Shown: positions 22,266-30,569 of the stretch, one piece after another
Layout: each line of letters begins with the position of its first letter
Numbering within the stretch: position 1 is the stretch's first letter
Assembly: GCA_016202305.1 (NCBI GenBank)
Contig: JACQPB010000033.1
Location: 1-34,016 of the forward strand
Length of the DNA stretch: 34,016 nucleotides
Origin: Candidatus Iainarchaeum sp.
GTDB lineage: Archaea; Iainarchaeota; Iainarchaeia; Iainarchaeales; Iainarchaeaceae
Direction of reading: 5' to 3'
Notes under the pieces: generated by a model
Database searches by the model: none
What the model was told of the DNA's origin: nothing
What the model saw: only the letters and a program-made list of their open reading frames with translations
Program-made: the position numbers and the translations under genes

Positions 22266-23531
22266 TCACAACTCGACTGTCCTGCCCAGCTCCGGGACAA
22301 CCGCGTCAAAGCCCTCCGCCCTTATGCCCTCGGCGAACTTCCTCGTCACTTCCGCGTCACCGTGCACACACACGACATGCTGCGGGTTCAGGACATTCAT
22401 AGCCCTGAAAAGCTCCTCGCGGCCGGCATGCGCGCTGAAATCGTACCTCTCGACGCCGGCCTTAACGGCGACATTCAGCCCGTCAAGGTTAATCCTGCCG
22501 GTTTCAAGGAGGACCTTGCCTGGAGTCTCTGCAACCTGATAGCCGGTGAGCATTATCTTGGAGTTCTTGTCATTGTAGACCTCTGGCAAATAAGCGTACA
22601 CGCTGCCGCCCTGCATCATCCCGCTGGTACACACAATCACGGAAGGCTGCTTGAGCGCCTGCTTCCTCATCTTCACGTTCTTCACCCAATTGACCTTGTC
22701 CAGCGCAGAGCGCAGGGCCTTGTGGTCCTTCAGGTAACTCGGGTTCGCAAGGTAAATCCTGGCGACGGACTGCCCCATGCCGTCAAAGTAAACCGGCGCC
22801 TGCACCTTGTACTCGTGCAGCACGTCAATCAGCTCCTGGCTCCTGCCTACTGCAAAGCTCGGGAGAAGGACATGGCCGCCCCTGTCAATCGTGCCCTGCA
22901 CGGATTCCACGAAAGCCTTCTCCGTGTGCTTCCTGTCAGGGTGGTCCCGGTCCCCATAAGTGCTCTCTGTAATCATGACATCGCATTCCTTTATCCTCTC
23001 GAACTGCGCAGGGGCATGCAGCCTCGTCTCCAGATACCTGAAATCGCCCGTATAAACCACGGCGGAATTGCGCATCCTGAGCTCCGTGATAGCGGAGCCG
23101 ACAATGTGGCCGGCATCATGGAAAACAATGGAAGAATGGTCAGTGATGTCCATATGCTTCCTGTAGCCAATCGGGAAAGTGAATTTCTCCGTCTTGGCAA
23201 TCTCGTCCTTCGAAAAGTTGGCGTCCATGCCCTCGAGGCCGGCAATCTTGAGCGTGTCGAACCACAATATTTTGGCGATGTCGAGGGTGGGCGGAGTCAT
23301 GTAAGTGAGGCAATTGGTCTCCTGAAAAAGGTGCGGCAGGTTGCCAGTATGGTCAAGGTGCGCATGCGAAACGACAGAAGCGTCGAGGTTCGTCTTCACG
23401 GGCAGAGGGTACTCCAGACCATGCGGAGTGAGCTTCACGCCATAGTCAAGCAGAATCTTGTCCCCGTCATCCACGAGGAAAGCGCTCCTCCCGACCTCCT
23501 GGGAAGCGCCCTTGAAAGTTATTTTAACCAT
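22266..23531 (-). CDS. Beta-CASP metallo-beta-lactamase ribonuclease (aCPSF2-like)
   Basis: RNA-processing nuclease of the CPSF73/RNase J superfamily. 421 residues: metallo-lactamase motif 2 HAHLDH (56-61), HDAGHIVGSA (138-147), GDFRYLET (162-169), ESTYGDR (189-195), then the beta-CASP region with CTSGMMQGG (301-309), DFSAHAG (364-370) and CVHGD (388-392). N-terminal KH domains, which mark the archaeal termination factor aCPSF1, are absent, so this is the shorter aCPSF2-type enzyme. It heads a minus-strand unit with a membrane protein and NMD3, and is divergent from the acyl-CoA synthetase subunit. Confidence 0.92.
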   Translation of the reverse strand: MVKITFKGASQEVGRSAFLVDDGDKILLDYGVKLTPHGLEYPLPVKTNLDASVVSHAHLDHTGNLPHLFQETNCLTYMTPPTLDIAKILWFDTLKIAGLEGMDANFSKDEIAKTEKFTFPIGYRKHMDITDHSSIVFHDAGHIVGSAITELRMRNSAVVYTGDFRYLETRLHAPAQFERIKECDVMITESTYGDRDHPDRKHTEKAFVESVQGTIDRGGHVLLPSFAVGRSQELIDVLHEYKVQAPVYFDGMGQSVARIYLANPSYLKDHKALRSALDKVNWVKNVKMRKQALKQPSVIVCTSGMMQGGSVYAYLPEVYNDKNSKIMLTGYQVAETPGKVLLETGRINLDGLNVAVKAGVERYDFSAHAGREELFRAMNVLNPQHVVCVHGDAEVTRKFAEGIRAEGFDAVVPELGRTVEL

Positions 23532-23589
23532 CGGAACCGAAGGAATTGGAAGGCAACATGTTTATATAGGTATTTCGCGAAATCCATCC

Positions 23590-24219
23590 GTGAGGACACT
23601 GACACTCGAGGAATCGCTCAAGACAGCGAGGCGCAACGGCATCCGCACCGCAAAATGGCGCGAAGCGAGGAACGAAAAAGAGCTCCGGCTCGCCCTGCAA
23701 GCAACCGGCTTCCCGGCGGTAATCAAAGTGAACTCGGAGAAGGCCTCGCACAAAAGTGATGCAGGAGGGGTAGCGCTCGGCCTTGCCACGATAAAGCAGG
23801 CAATCGCCGCGTTCAGGAGAATGAAGCGCATACCCGGATTCCGCTCGGCAATAGTGCAGGAAACAGCCAAGGGCCATGAAATAATACTCGGCGCGAAGCG
23901 CGACGTGCAGTTCGGCCCCGTGCTCCTCATAGGGATGGGCGGAATTTACGCGGAAGTGCTTGAAGACACAGCCATAGCGCTCTGCCCGGTGTCAAAAGGC
24001 AGGGCTCTCAGGATGCTCAAAAGCCTCAGGGGCGCGAAAATACTCTCAGGGATACGCGGCCAGGAAGGCATCGATTTCGCGGCGGCTGCAGAACAGGCAG
24101 CGAGGCTCTCGCGCATGATGGCAAAACACAGCGAAATAACGGAAGTAGACCTCAACCCGGTGATGGCCTCGCACAAAGGCGCGGTAGCCGTGGACGCGAG
24201 AATAGTGGAAGAGGAATGA
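23590..24219 (+). CDS. acdB: ADP-forming acetyl/acyl-CoA synthetase, beta subunit (ATP-grasp)
   Basis: Acetyl-CoA + ADP + Pi gives acetate + ATP + CoA, the archaeal energy-conserving acetate-forming reaction. 209 residues: ATP-grasp segments FPAVIKVNSEKASHKSDAGG and ETAKGHEIILGAKRDVQFGP, then VLLIGMGGIYAEVLED, LSGIRGQEGIDF and ITEVDLNPVMA. Separate beta subunits are ~220-240 aa, so this is slightly short. The start is GTG 23590 with TTTATATAGG (23560-23569) ~25 nt upstream (leaderless). The ~460-residue alpha subunit that carries the CoA-binding and phosphohistidine domains is not in this window. Acetyl-CoA is the commonest substrate, but aryl and branched acyl-CoAs are used by paralogues. 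Confidence 0.88.
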   Translation: MRTLTLEESLKTARRNGIRTAKWREARNEKELRLALQATGFPAVIKVNSEKASHKSDAGGVALGLATIKQAIAAFRRMKRIPGFRSAIVQETAKGHEIILGAKRDVQFGPVLLIGMGGIYAEVLEDTAIALCPVSKGRALRMLKSLRGAKILSGIRGQEGIDFAAAAEQAARLSRMMAKHSEITEVDLNPVMASHKGAVAVDARIVEEE

Positions 24220-24283
24220 GTGCATAATCGGCAAAATACCGCAGAATAAGTATAAATATTGGTGAAAGCACTATCATTGGTAA

Positions 24284-26179
24284 ATGAAGCTGAGAGAGAC
24301 ATTAGTTGCAACTCTATTGCTGACTGCATTAGTTCTGTCAGGCTGCACCACCATCCTGCAGCATGAGCCCGTGCGCGGGGATAGAATATGCGAACCGCCA
24401 CAAGAAACACCGCAAACCAACCCGGATGACTGCGGCACAGGCAGTGCCAGAACCACACCCCTGCAGGAAACAGGATGCCAAAACGCAGCCTGCGATAATT
24501 CAGCTGGCTCAATAACGGCAACCGTGAAAGACGAGTCTGCCAAAAACCCGATTCCGGGAGCTGAAGTCATCCTTTACAGCGGAACCCTGGATGAGGTGAA
24601 GCGCATGAGCACCGCGCAGGACGGAAAAGCCGTCTTTAACAATGAGCGCATAACCTTCCCTGATGCAATAAAGGAAATAATGAGTTCTTACAACATCAAG
24701 GAGCCAATAATCTACGAACTGCACACACAGGAATATTACGTGAGCGTTGACGCAAAAGGATACGAAACCCGGGTGGAATCAATACGGTTCACGCATGGCA
24801 AGGCCTCTGAGGTTGAAATCCTTCTTGCAAGAAGTGAAAACACTGCGCAGAATCTTGCAAAGGAAAACGGCAAGGCTGGCTGGACAATGGCAATAACGGG
24901 GTATGCGGTAAATAACCGGAGCGATGAACAGACTTTGGAAGATTTGGTGAGGCAAGAAATACCTACAGTATTCGGGGAAAGCAGATTGTATGGCCTCTTC
25001 GACTATGACCTTGATAATCTTGAAGAACTCAAAAAACGCGCAGAGAACGCGCAAAGCGGCCCGAACGGAATAAAAACCGTTGAACTTGACAACGGGATAA
25101 AAATGGCTTATTCAAGAAACGAGCGCGGGACTGACATGTATGCCCTTACAAAACTGGGTTCGGAAGACTCTAAAATCTTTGTTGCGGGGCCGGGCTTTGC
25201 CTCCGTGACAGAGAACAGCGATGGGCAACACTCAACATTGGTGCGCGTGGAAAATATTGACGGGAGCACTATAACCACTGACGATAAAGGGTTCAGGGAA
25301 GACACCCGCATCAACGACGATGGCACTACCACTACGGAAAGAAATCATTACGGGTCAGATACCAGAGAAGTCACCAAGTATGACAATGGCAATATCAAAA
25401 GGACAGTTACGTACCCTGATAAAACGGAACAAGTCTTCCTAAAAAATGAGGACGGGACACTGGAAGTTACATGGTATGATACTGAAGGCAAAGAGGAAGA
25501 AAAGAAATATTATGGCTCGGATATCAAGGTAGGTGGGGACTCACCCATATCCAAGGAAGAGTACGACACTTTGAGGGAACGCCTCAGGAAGGAAAAAGAG
25601 GAAGGAAAACCACAGAATGCCATCAAAGCCACCCCATATTACCACACCAACTTCTTCGCGCTTCCCGGAGGTTCAAAAAGCTGCACTTTCAGTATCTCCA
25701 AGTTGCGCATTGAGCCAACGAGCCAACTTGGGCATGGGCAGACTTTTTATGCCACGGGAAACGTGAAGCGGACTGCTGGCTGCACCGACAACTTCTATGT
25801 GACCATTGGGACTGAAGTCTTCTTGCTTAACGCGCTCGCAACAGACAAATACGGCAGTTTCCGCATCGGGCCCTTCACAGTTGACCTTGGATTGGGGGGA
25901 GGCACAACTTGTGGAAAAGTTGAAGCGCGCGAAGTGCATGGTGTCGGGGTAGCGGTCTACACCGAACCGACGGAAAAACCCGCAAAAGCAGCGTTCGTTT
26001 ACAGCCTTGATGGCTGCTCTGACCCAAGCGTCTGCCCGAATGGAACGGATGAGCAGGGAAATTCCATATCATATTGCAAGCGTTACTTTCATACAGAACC
26101 TTGCAGGTCCACAACAAGGATTAATCTGGACTGCGCAAGGGAAGTCATCTCAGAGTGGAAGGCATTGGCAAATGGCTAG
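24284..26179 (+). CDS. Large predicted lipoprotein with repeat region
   Basis: 631 residues. A signal peptide ends in the lipobox LSGC (Cys 21), so it is probably lipid-anchored on the cell surface. After a cysteine-rich segment a beta-sandwich resembling carboxypeptidase-regulatory domains follows (SITATVKDESAKNPIPGAEV, YYVSVDAKGYETRVESI). Residues ~345-425 hold short tandem Gly/Asp/Tyr units (RNHYGSDTREVTKYDNGNIK) like the YD/antigen-type repeats of surface proteins. The last ~170 residues contain ten or more cysteines (CSDPSVCPNG, CKRYF, PCRS, DCARE), suggesting disulfides. Start ATG 24284 with TATAAATA ~28 nt upstream. Function unknown. Confidence 0.75.
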   Translation: MKLRETLVATLLLTALVLSGCTTILQHEPVRGDRICEPPQETPQTNPDDCGTGSARTTPLQETGCQNAACDNSAGSITATVKDESAKNPIPGAEVILYSGTLDEVKRMSTAQDGKAVFNNERITFPDAIKEIMSSYNIKEPIIYELHTQEYYVSVDAKGYETRVESIRFTHGKASEVEILLARSENTAQNLAKENGKAGWTMAITGYAVNNRSDEQTLEDLVRQEIPTVFGESRLYGLFDYDLDNLEELKKRAENAQSGPNGIKTVELDNGIKMAYSRNERGTDMYALTKLGSEDSKIFVAGPGFASVTENSDGQHSTLVRVENIDGSTITTDDKGFREDTRINDDGTTTTERNHYGSDTREVTKYDNGNIKRTVTYPDKTEQVFLKNEDGTLEVTWYDTEGKEEEKKYYGSDIKVGGDSPISKEEYDTLRERLRKEKEEGKPQNAIKATPYYHTNFFALPGGSKSCTFSISKLRIEPTSQLGHGQTFYATGNVKRTAGCTDNFYVTIGTEVFLLNALATDKYGSFRIGPFTVDLGLGGGTTCGKVEAREVHGVGVAVYTEPTEKPAKAAFVYSLDGCSDPSVCPNGTDEQGNSISYCKRYFHTEPCRSTTRINLDCAREVISEWKALANG

Positions 26180-26217
26180 CCAATTCAACCCAAACTGGTT
26201 TACCGCAAAGGAAAAAA

Positions 26218-26535
26218 CTAGAGGCCCTTCACGTTCAGCAGGCATTCCTCGCAGATGAACTTGTCATTGTAGAAATGCCCATGCTCCGCGTTCCTGTTGC
26301 ACAGGATGCACTCCCGGCCCTTCAATGGCCCCGCATGGTGCAGGCTCCACTCGTAGAGCAAATCCCAGTCGAGCCATGCGGGAAGGACAAGCTCCTTCAG
26401 CACTGTCTTGTCATTCTGCTGTATGCGCCGCAGCTGCATGGGAAGAACGGAGTTCTTCAGGCCGTCAAGGAACTGCACCCTGTCACGCTGGCCCCTGCGC
26501 AGGAACTCCACAAGGCGCTGCTCCCACGATTCCAT
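26218..26535 (-). CDS. Small zinc-ribbon protein
   Basis: 105 residues. The C-terminal third carries a probable zinc knuckle: CILCNRNAEHGHFYNDKFIC followed by EEC, i.e. two CxxC pairs with intervening histidines. The N-terminal part is helical and charged (WEQRLVEFLRRGQRDRVQFL), then LVLPAWLDWDLLYEWSLHH. A reverse-strand TATAAATA-like box (CCATAAATAG) lies ~25 nt before the ATG at 26535. No family recognised; the zinc finger suggests nucleic-acid or protein binding. Confidence 0.7.
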   Translation of the reverse strand: MESWEQRLVEFLRRGQRDRVQFLDGLKNSVLPMQLRRIQQNDKTVLKELVLPAWLDWDLLYEWSLHHAGPLKGRECILCNRNAEHGHFYNDKFICEECLLNVKGL

Positions 26536-26599
26536 GGAATAAAGAACTGCGTTGGGCTATTTATGGGTTTGCGTGTCTAAGCCTGTTGAATAGTTCCGT

Positions 26600-27889
26600 T
26601 TAGCGGCCCGAGATGATTACGCCTGACTTTTCCGGAAAAATGGCCTTCACCTGAAACTCGAGCTCAAAATAAATGTACTCGAATCCAGGCCCATAATCAA
26701 GATTCTTCGGATTGTTTCCTTCTATATAAGGAATCACTCCGGATGTATCAACAGGGTCGGCATGGATTATGTACCCTGACCCATTGAGGAGCTTTTTCGA
26801 CGAAATGTCCTGCCTTACTTTCGGAATCCACGAAAAAGGGGCTGAACTGAGCTTTATCCGCGATGCGAGTTCTTCGGCCGAGGAAATCCCATAAACGGCC
26901 AATGGCCCAGCCTTGTACTTACTGTCGCTGAATTTGTATATTTCTTCACTTACAGAGCCATTTTGATGGTATTCAGTGGCCGCCAAGCCAAATTTCCACC
27001 CGCTTCCATAACCAGGCTTTAGTAGCAAGTCCGCATTGAACTGTTCATCGTTTTCCGGGCCTATTACATTGTCGAAACAAATGTTAACGAAATAGCTGAA
27101 CTCTTGCCCATCACGATTTTTTATCGAAGACAGCTTAGCGGAAGAAAACTGGGCCGCGTTGAAGGATTTGAGGTAAATGTAGGGTATCAACCCGTGCGCA
27201 TCTACCATTATAGCGCTCATATTAGTTGGCAAACCGGGCTGTGATGTTCTGACGGTTATAAGTATGTTGGCCCCGTAAGTTTTGGCCAAATCCATTACCT
27301 TGGTTATATAAGCGAACATTTCAAAATCATTCCCTTCCCTGAGAGTATAATATCCTGAATCCACCTTTTCAGCATAAATGAAACCCGGGTCACTTATCCA
27401 CTCCGGACCGGAAAACATGTACTCCTGGAAAACAACAAGGTCAGGTCTCTTTTCCTTGAGAACCCGTTCTGCAATCTGCACGCCATCCTTGTATGAATGT
27501 CCATCGTTGAAAAAAGTCGCGTCTATGATGGCAACCTTCAGGAGCTTTTTCGCGGGCTTAATGACGCCGGTTAGTTTCTTCACACGACTAGGCACTATTT
27601 CCACTGCTGATGAAAACGAGTATGTGTCATACCAATCCTTTGAAACCGAAACATTGTAATATCCTGCATCAAGTTCCAGCGAGGAAAAGCCGGAAGAATC
27701 GGTTTCGACCACATTAGTTTGAGGAAAACCTATTCTTTCCACAGTAACTAATGCGCGATTCACAGGATTTCCAGCGCCATCGGTGATGTGAATTTCAAGG
27801 GAGCCCGTAATCACGATTGGGCACCCTGACAAAAAAACGGCCGCAATAGAAATGAGCATCAGGAATAATGAGCCGCGCATGAACCACAC
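26600..27889 (-). CDS. Lipoprotein with nitrilase-fold (carbon-nitrogen hydrolase-like) domain
   Basis: 429 residues. A signal peptide ends at the lipobox LSGC (Cys 23), then a beta-sandwich domain (~30-100, AGNPVNRALVTVERIG) of the carboxypeptidase-regulatory type. From ~117 a nitrilase-superfamily domain begins (KVAIIDATFFNDG). All three catalytic positions can be proposed: Glu156 (LVVFQEYMFSG), Lys241 (YIYLKSF) and Cys271 (VNICFDNVIGPE, cf. the family's CYD-x-RFPE). Known relatives hydrolyse nitriles or amides or transfer acyl groups, mostly inside the cell; Lnt is the membrane exception. The start is GTG 27889, ~26 nt from GATATATTAC; ATG 27880 is the alternative. The substrate is unknown. 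Confidence 0.78.
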   Translation of the reverse strand: MWFMRGSLFLMLISIAAVFLSGCPIVITGSLEIHITDGAGNPVNRALVTVERIGFPQTNVVETDSSGFSSLELDAGYYNVSVSKDWYDTYSFSSAVEIVPSRVKKLTGVIKPAKKLLKVAIIDATFFNDGHSYKDGVQIAERVLKEKRPDLVVFQEYMFSGPEWISDPGFIYAEKVDSGYYTLREGNDFEMFAYITKVMDLAKTYGANILITVRTSQPGLPTNMSAIMVDAHGLIPYIYLKSFNAAQFSSAKLSSIKNRDGQEFSYFVNICFDNVIGPENDEQFNADLLLKPGYGSGWKFGLAATEYHQNGSVSEEIYKFSDSKYKAGPLAVYGISSAEELASRIKLSSAPFSWIPKVRQDISSKKLLNGSGYIIHADPVDTSGVIPYIEGNNPKNLDYGPGFEYIYFELEFQVKAIFPEKSGVIISGR

Positions 27890-27930
27890 TAAAAACTAAT
27901 GTAAAAAGTAATATATCTAATTTGTGGCCT

Positions 27931-28287
27931 TCATAGATACACGACCTTTCCCGCGCCCTTAAGCTTCTGGCGCTGCGCATACTTCACGAGATAATGGGCC
28001 GTGCTCTTCGGGATGCCGGTTATTTCCTCTATCTGCCTGAAGGTGCGGTGGTCGCGGTGCAGCTCCGCCACTTCCATCAGCTTCTCCATGTCAAGCTCTA
28101 TCGCCCGGCCGCGCACTGATTCTATGACAACCTCGGCATCAGCCTTGTCGAGAATCAGCCTGGCTTTAGAGCTAAGCCTCGAAAAGCAGCTGCGCGGCAT
28201 GAAGAAGGTAGCGCTCCCGCCAGCCACGAGCCTTTCGAGCTCCGCTGCGCGCGGGGGCCTAGAGAAATGGATTTTGCCGCCTGCCAC
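27931..28287 (-). CDS. Small HTH DNA-binding protein
   Basis: 118 residues. The C-terminal half has a clear helix-turn-helix: HRDHRTFRQIEEITGIPKST followed by AHYLVKYAQRQ. The N-terminal half is basic and mixed (SRPPRAAELERLV, SKARLILDKADAEVVIES), without a named domain. GTG start at 28287 with GTATAAC about 20-25 nt upstream. It is divergent from ribBA, and CGTTA-TACG-TAACG lies over its promoter, so it may regulate itself and the riboflavin gene. It is not the archaeal riboflavin-kinase regulator RbkR: no kinase domain is present. Confidence 0.75.
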   Translation of the reverse strand: MAGGKIHFSRPPRAAELERLVAGGSATFFMPRSCFSRLSSKARLILDKADAEVVIESVRGRAIELDMEKLMEVAELHRDHRTFRQIEEITGIPKSTAHYLVKYAQRQKLKGAGKVVYL

Positions 28288-28303
28288 TATACCAACTCAT
28301 TTT

Positions 28304-28325
28304 CGTTATACGTAACGTTTTTAAG
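28304..28325. promoter_or_regulatory. Divergent promoter/operator between the HTH gene and ribBA
   Basis: The inverted repeat CGTTA (28304-28308) and TAACG (28313-28317) is separated by TACG and overlaps the minus-strand TATA-like GTATAAC. It is followed on the plus strand by TTTTTAAG (28318-28325), about 35 nt before the ribBA ATG. Confidence 0.45.
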
Positions 28326-28357
28326 TAATTGGAAGCACCTGTCTAAAATGTGGTTGC

Positions 28358-29554
28358 ATGGGTTTTAAATTCGATTCAGTGGAGTCCGCTGCAAAGGCCC
28401 TGAGGCGCGGCGAAATGGCCGTGCTCGTGGATGACGAAAGCCGCGAAAACGAGGGCGACCTGGTAGTTGCCGCGGAGAAGGCGACGGAAAAAAGCCTGAA
28501 CTTCATGGCGAGGAACGCACGCGGCCTGATATGCGTGCCGATAAGGAGCGAAAAGGCCGCGCAGCTGGACCTCCCGAAGATGACGAGCCACAAGGACAAG
28601 TTTGACACGCCGTTCACTGTTTCAGTGGACTCGGCGAGGGCAGGCACGGGAATCAGCATAAAGGACAGGCTCCTGACTGTGAAGGCGATACTCTCGGAAA
28701 AGTCGGGGCCGGAATCGCTGCGCAGGCCGGGACATGTTTTCCCTCTGGTGGCGAGGGAAGGCGGAACGCTCCATCGCGCGGGGCACACGGAAGCGGCAGT
28801 TGACCTGCTGCAGGCCGCGGGAATGAAGCCGGTAGGCGTGATATGCGAAATAATGAACGATGACGGCTCGATGGCAAGGCTGCCTGAGCTCAGGAAGTTC
28901 GCAAGGAAGCACCGCATGAGAATCGTTTCAGTGAAGGACATAATAAGGCACAGGATGAGGGAAGGGCTCGCGGTAAAGGCCGTGGCAAGGACAAGGCTGC
29001 CCACGAAATTCGGCACTTTCACCGCTTACGGCTACCTCGACCTGGCGGACGGCAGGGAGTACGTGGCGCTCGTGAAGGGAAAAGTGAAAGGTAAGAAGGC
29101 CGTGCTCGTGCGCGTGCACTCGGCTTGCCTGACAGGCGACGTGTTCCACAGCATGAGGTGCGACTGCAACGAGCAATTGCATCTCGCGCTCGAAAGGATT
29201 GAAAAGGAAGGGCGCGGAGTCCTGCTGTACATACCGCACCACGAAGGGCGCGGGATAGGCCTGCTTAACAAACTGAGGGCATACGAACTCCAGGACAATG
29301 GAAAGGACACTATACAGGCGAACCTCGCGCTCGGATTCGAGATGGACAAGCGCGACTACGGCACGGGAGCGCAAATACTCAGGCACCTCGGCCTCAGGAA
29401 GATAAGGATACTGACGAACAACCCAAAGAAACTGAACGCGCTCGAAGGCTTCGGACTCGAAATAACCGAGCAGGTGCCCATAAGGGCGAAGCCGAACAAG
29501 TACAACAAACGCTACCTCGCCACCAAAAAGAAAAAAATGGGGCACAGGCTGTGA
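28358..29554 (+). CDS. ribBA: Bifunctional DHBP synthase / GTP cyclohydrolase II (RibBA)
   Basis: Makes both precursors of riboflavin: 3,4-dihydroxy-2-butanone 4-phosphate from ribulose 5-phosphate, and the first pyrimidine from GTP. 398 residues, the usual fused length. The DHBP synthase half (1-200) has DDESRENEGDLV (25-36), GTGISIKDRLLT (96-107) and HTEAAVDL (143-150). The cyclohydrolase II half (203-398) has the zinc cysteines in CLTGDVFHSMRCDC (257-270), HHEGRGIGL (294-302; usually QEGRGIG), DKRDYGTGAQIL and LTNNPKK. Archaea normally use a separate RibB and GTP cyclohydrolase III; the fused bacterial type suggests acquisition from bacteria. Confidence 0.95.
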   Translation: MGFKFDSVESAAKALRRGEMAVLVDDESRENEGDLVVAAEKATEKSLNFMARNARGLICVPIRSEKAAQLDLPKMTSHKDKFDTPFTVSVDSARAGTGISIKDRLLTVKAILSEKSGPESLRRPGHVFPLVAREGGTLHRAGHTEAAVDLLQAAGMKPVGVICEIMNDDGSMARLPELRKFARKHRMRIVSVKDIIRHRMREGLAVKAVARTRLPTKFGTFTAYGYLDLADGREYVALVKGKVKGKKAVLVRVHSACLTGDVFHSMRCDCNEQLHLALERIEKEGRGVLLYIPHHEGRGIGLLNKLRAYELQDNGKDTIQANLALGFEMDKRDYGTGAQILRHLGLRKIRILTNNPKKLNALEGFGLEITEQVPIRAKPNKYNKRYLATKKKKMGHRL

Positions 29555-29611
29555 AAGGCAGGAATGCGGAACAAGAAAGATTTTAACCATGTGCAACTAC
29601 ATGATTCAGGT

Positions 29612-30520
29612 GTGAAATTGGAGGCAAGACGGCTCGCGGTTATTGTGCTGGCGTTTGCGGCCCTTGCATGGGCGGTTTCAGGAATTTCCTACAAGTATTT
29701 TGCGGATGCAGGAATCACGTTCATAACCCTATTCGCCGTCACGAGGGTGTTCAAGCTAATCGCAGTGTACGCGTCCCTGCGGGCAGGGAAAGCCGCAAAG
29801 GAACCTATAAAGAACTGGCCGGAAGCGCTGCTGATAATCCTCAACGGCATATTCAGCACGACAACCCCCGTGCTCTTCATACTCGCGCTCAATTACACGA
29901 CACTGTCCAACACTTACTTCCTCCACTATACAATGCCGGCATGGGTCATGATTTTTGCGGTGTCATTCCTCGGGGAAAGGATGAGCGCACGGAAGGCCGC
30001 TGCAATAGCAATAATGGCTGCAGGAGTATTCATGATAGCGAGGCCTGACGCATCGCAAGCGGTGAACATGGGGGCCATGCTCGCAATAGCCTCGGCCATT
30101 TCATACACCGGCGATGTAGTTACGGCCCGCGAACTGAGGGACTACTCTTACCACACAGTAACACTCTACACCAATGTCATACAGGTGATAGCGCTCGTGC
30201 CGCTGATGCTGATACTCGGCCTGCCTTCAGCAGGGACACTTGACATTGCCGCACTCGCAATAATAGGCGCAATGCTCGGGGCGGCGAGCTACGCATACTA
30301 CTTCGCCCTGGAAAAAATAGAGGCCTCCGCGGCGGCGCTCGTGAACCTGCTCGAACTGTTCTTTGCAGCGGCACTGGCATTTTTCCTCCTTGGCGAGGCG
30401 CCACATGCAAGCGATGCCGCAGGATACGCGCTCATACTAAGCGCAATCCTCATAATAGTGCTGAGGAAATCGGACATAGAGAATTTCGAAAGGCTCCTGC
30501 ATTTCCCGAAGAAGCACTGA
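29612..30520 (+). CDS. EamA/DMT-family transporter
   Basis: 302 residues with about ten transmembrane helices in two homologous halves, the EamA (drug/metabolite transporter) layout: the first half ends ...FLGERMSARKAAAIAIMAAG and the second ...FLLGEAPHASDAAGYALIL. The start GTG 29612 is chosen because GATTTTAACC lies ~27 nt upstream; an upstream ATG at 29564 would add 16 polar residues. It lies 57 nt after ribBA on the same strand but with its own box. The substrate is unknown; a link to flavins is possible only from position. Confidence 0.85.
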   Translation: MKLEARRLAVIVLAFAALAWAVSGISYKYFADAGITFITLFAVTRVFKLIAVYASLRAGKAAKEPIKNWPEALLIILNGIFSTTTPVLFILALNYTTLSNTYFLHYTMPAWVMIFAVSFLGERMSARKAAAIAIMAAGVFMIARPDASQAVNMGAMLAIASAISYTGDVVTARELRDYSYHTVTLYTNVIQVIALVPLMLILGLPSAGTLDIAALAIIGAMLGAASYAYYFALEKIEASAAALVNLLELFFAAALAFFLLGEAPHASDAAGYALILSAILIIVLRKSDIENFERLLHFPKKH

Positions 30521-30569
30521 TGCAACGGCACGGGTGGCATTATAAAGCACAAAAATAATATCAGTATAT

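Noticed and set aside
22362-23759. A 465-codon open frame on the plus strand opposite the beta-CASP RNase
   Set aside because: It is a shadow of the minus-strand gene, whose metal-binding motifs are intact; its translation is basic and low in recognisable domains and comes from the codon bias of the true gene.
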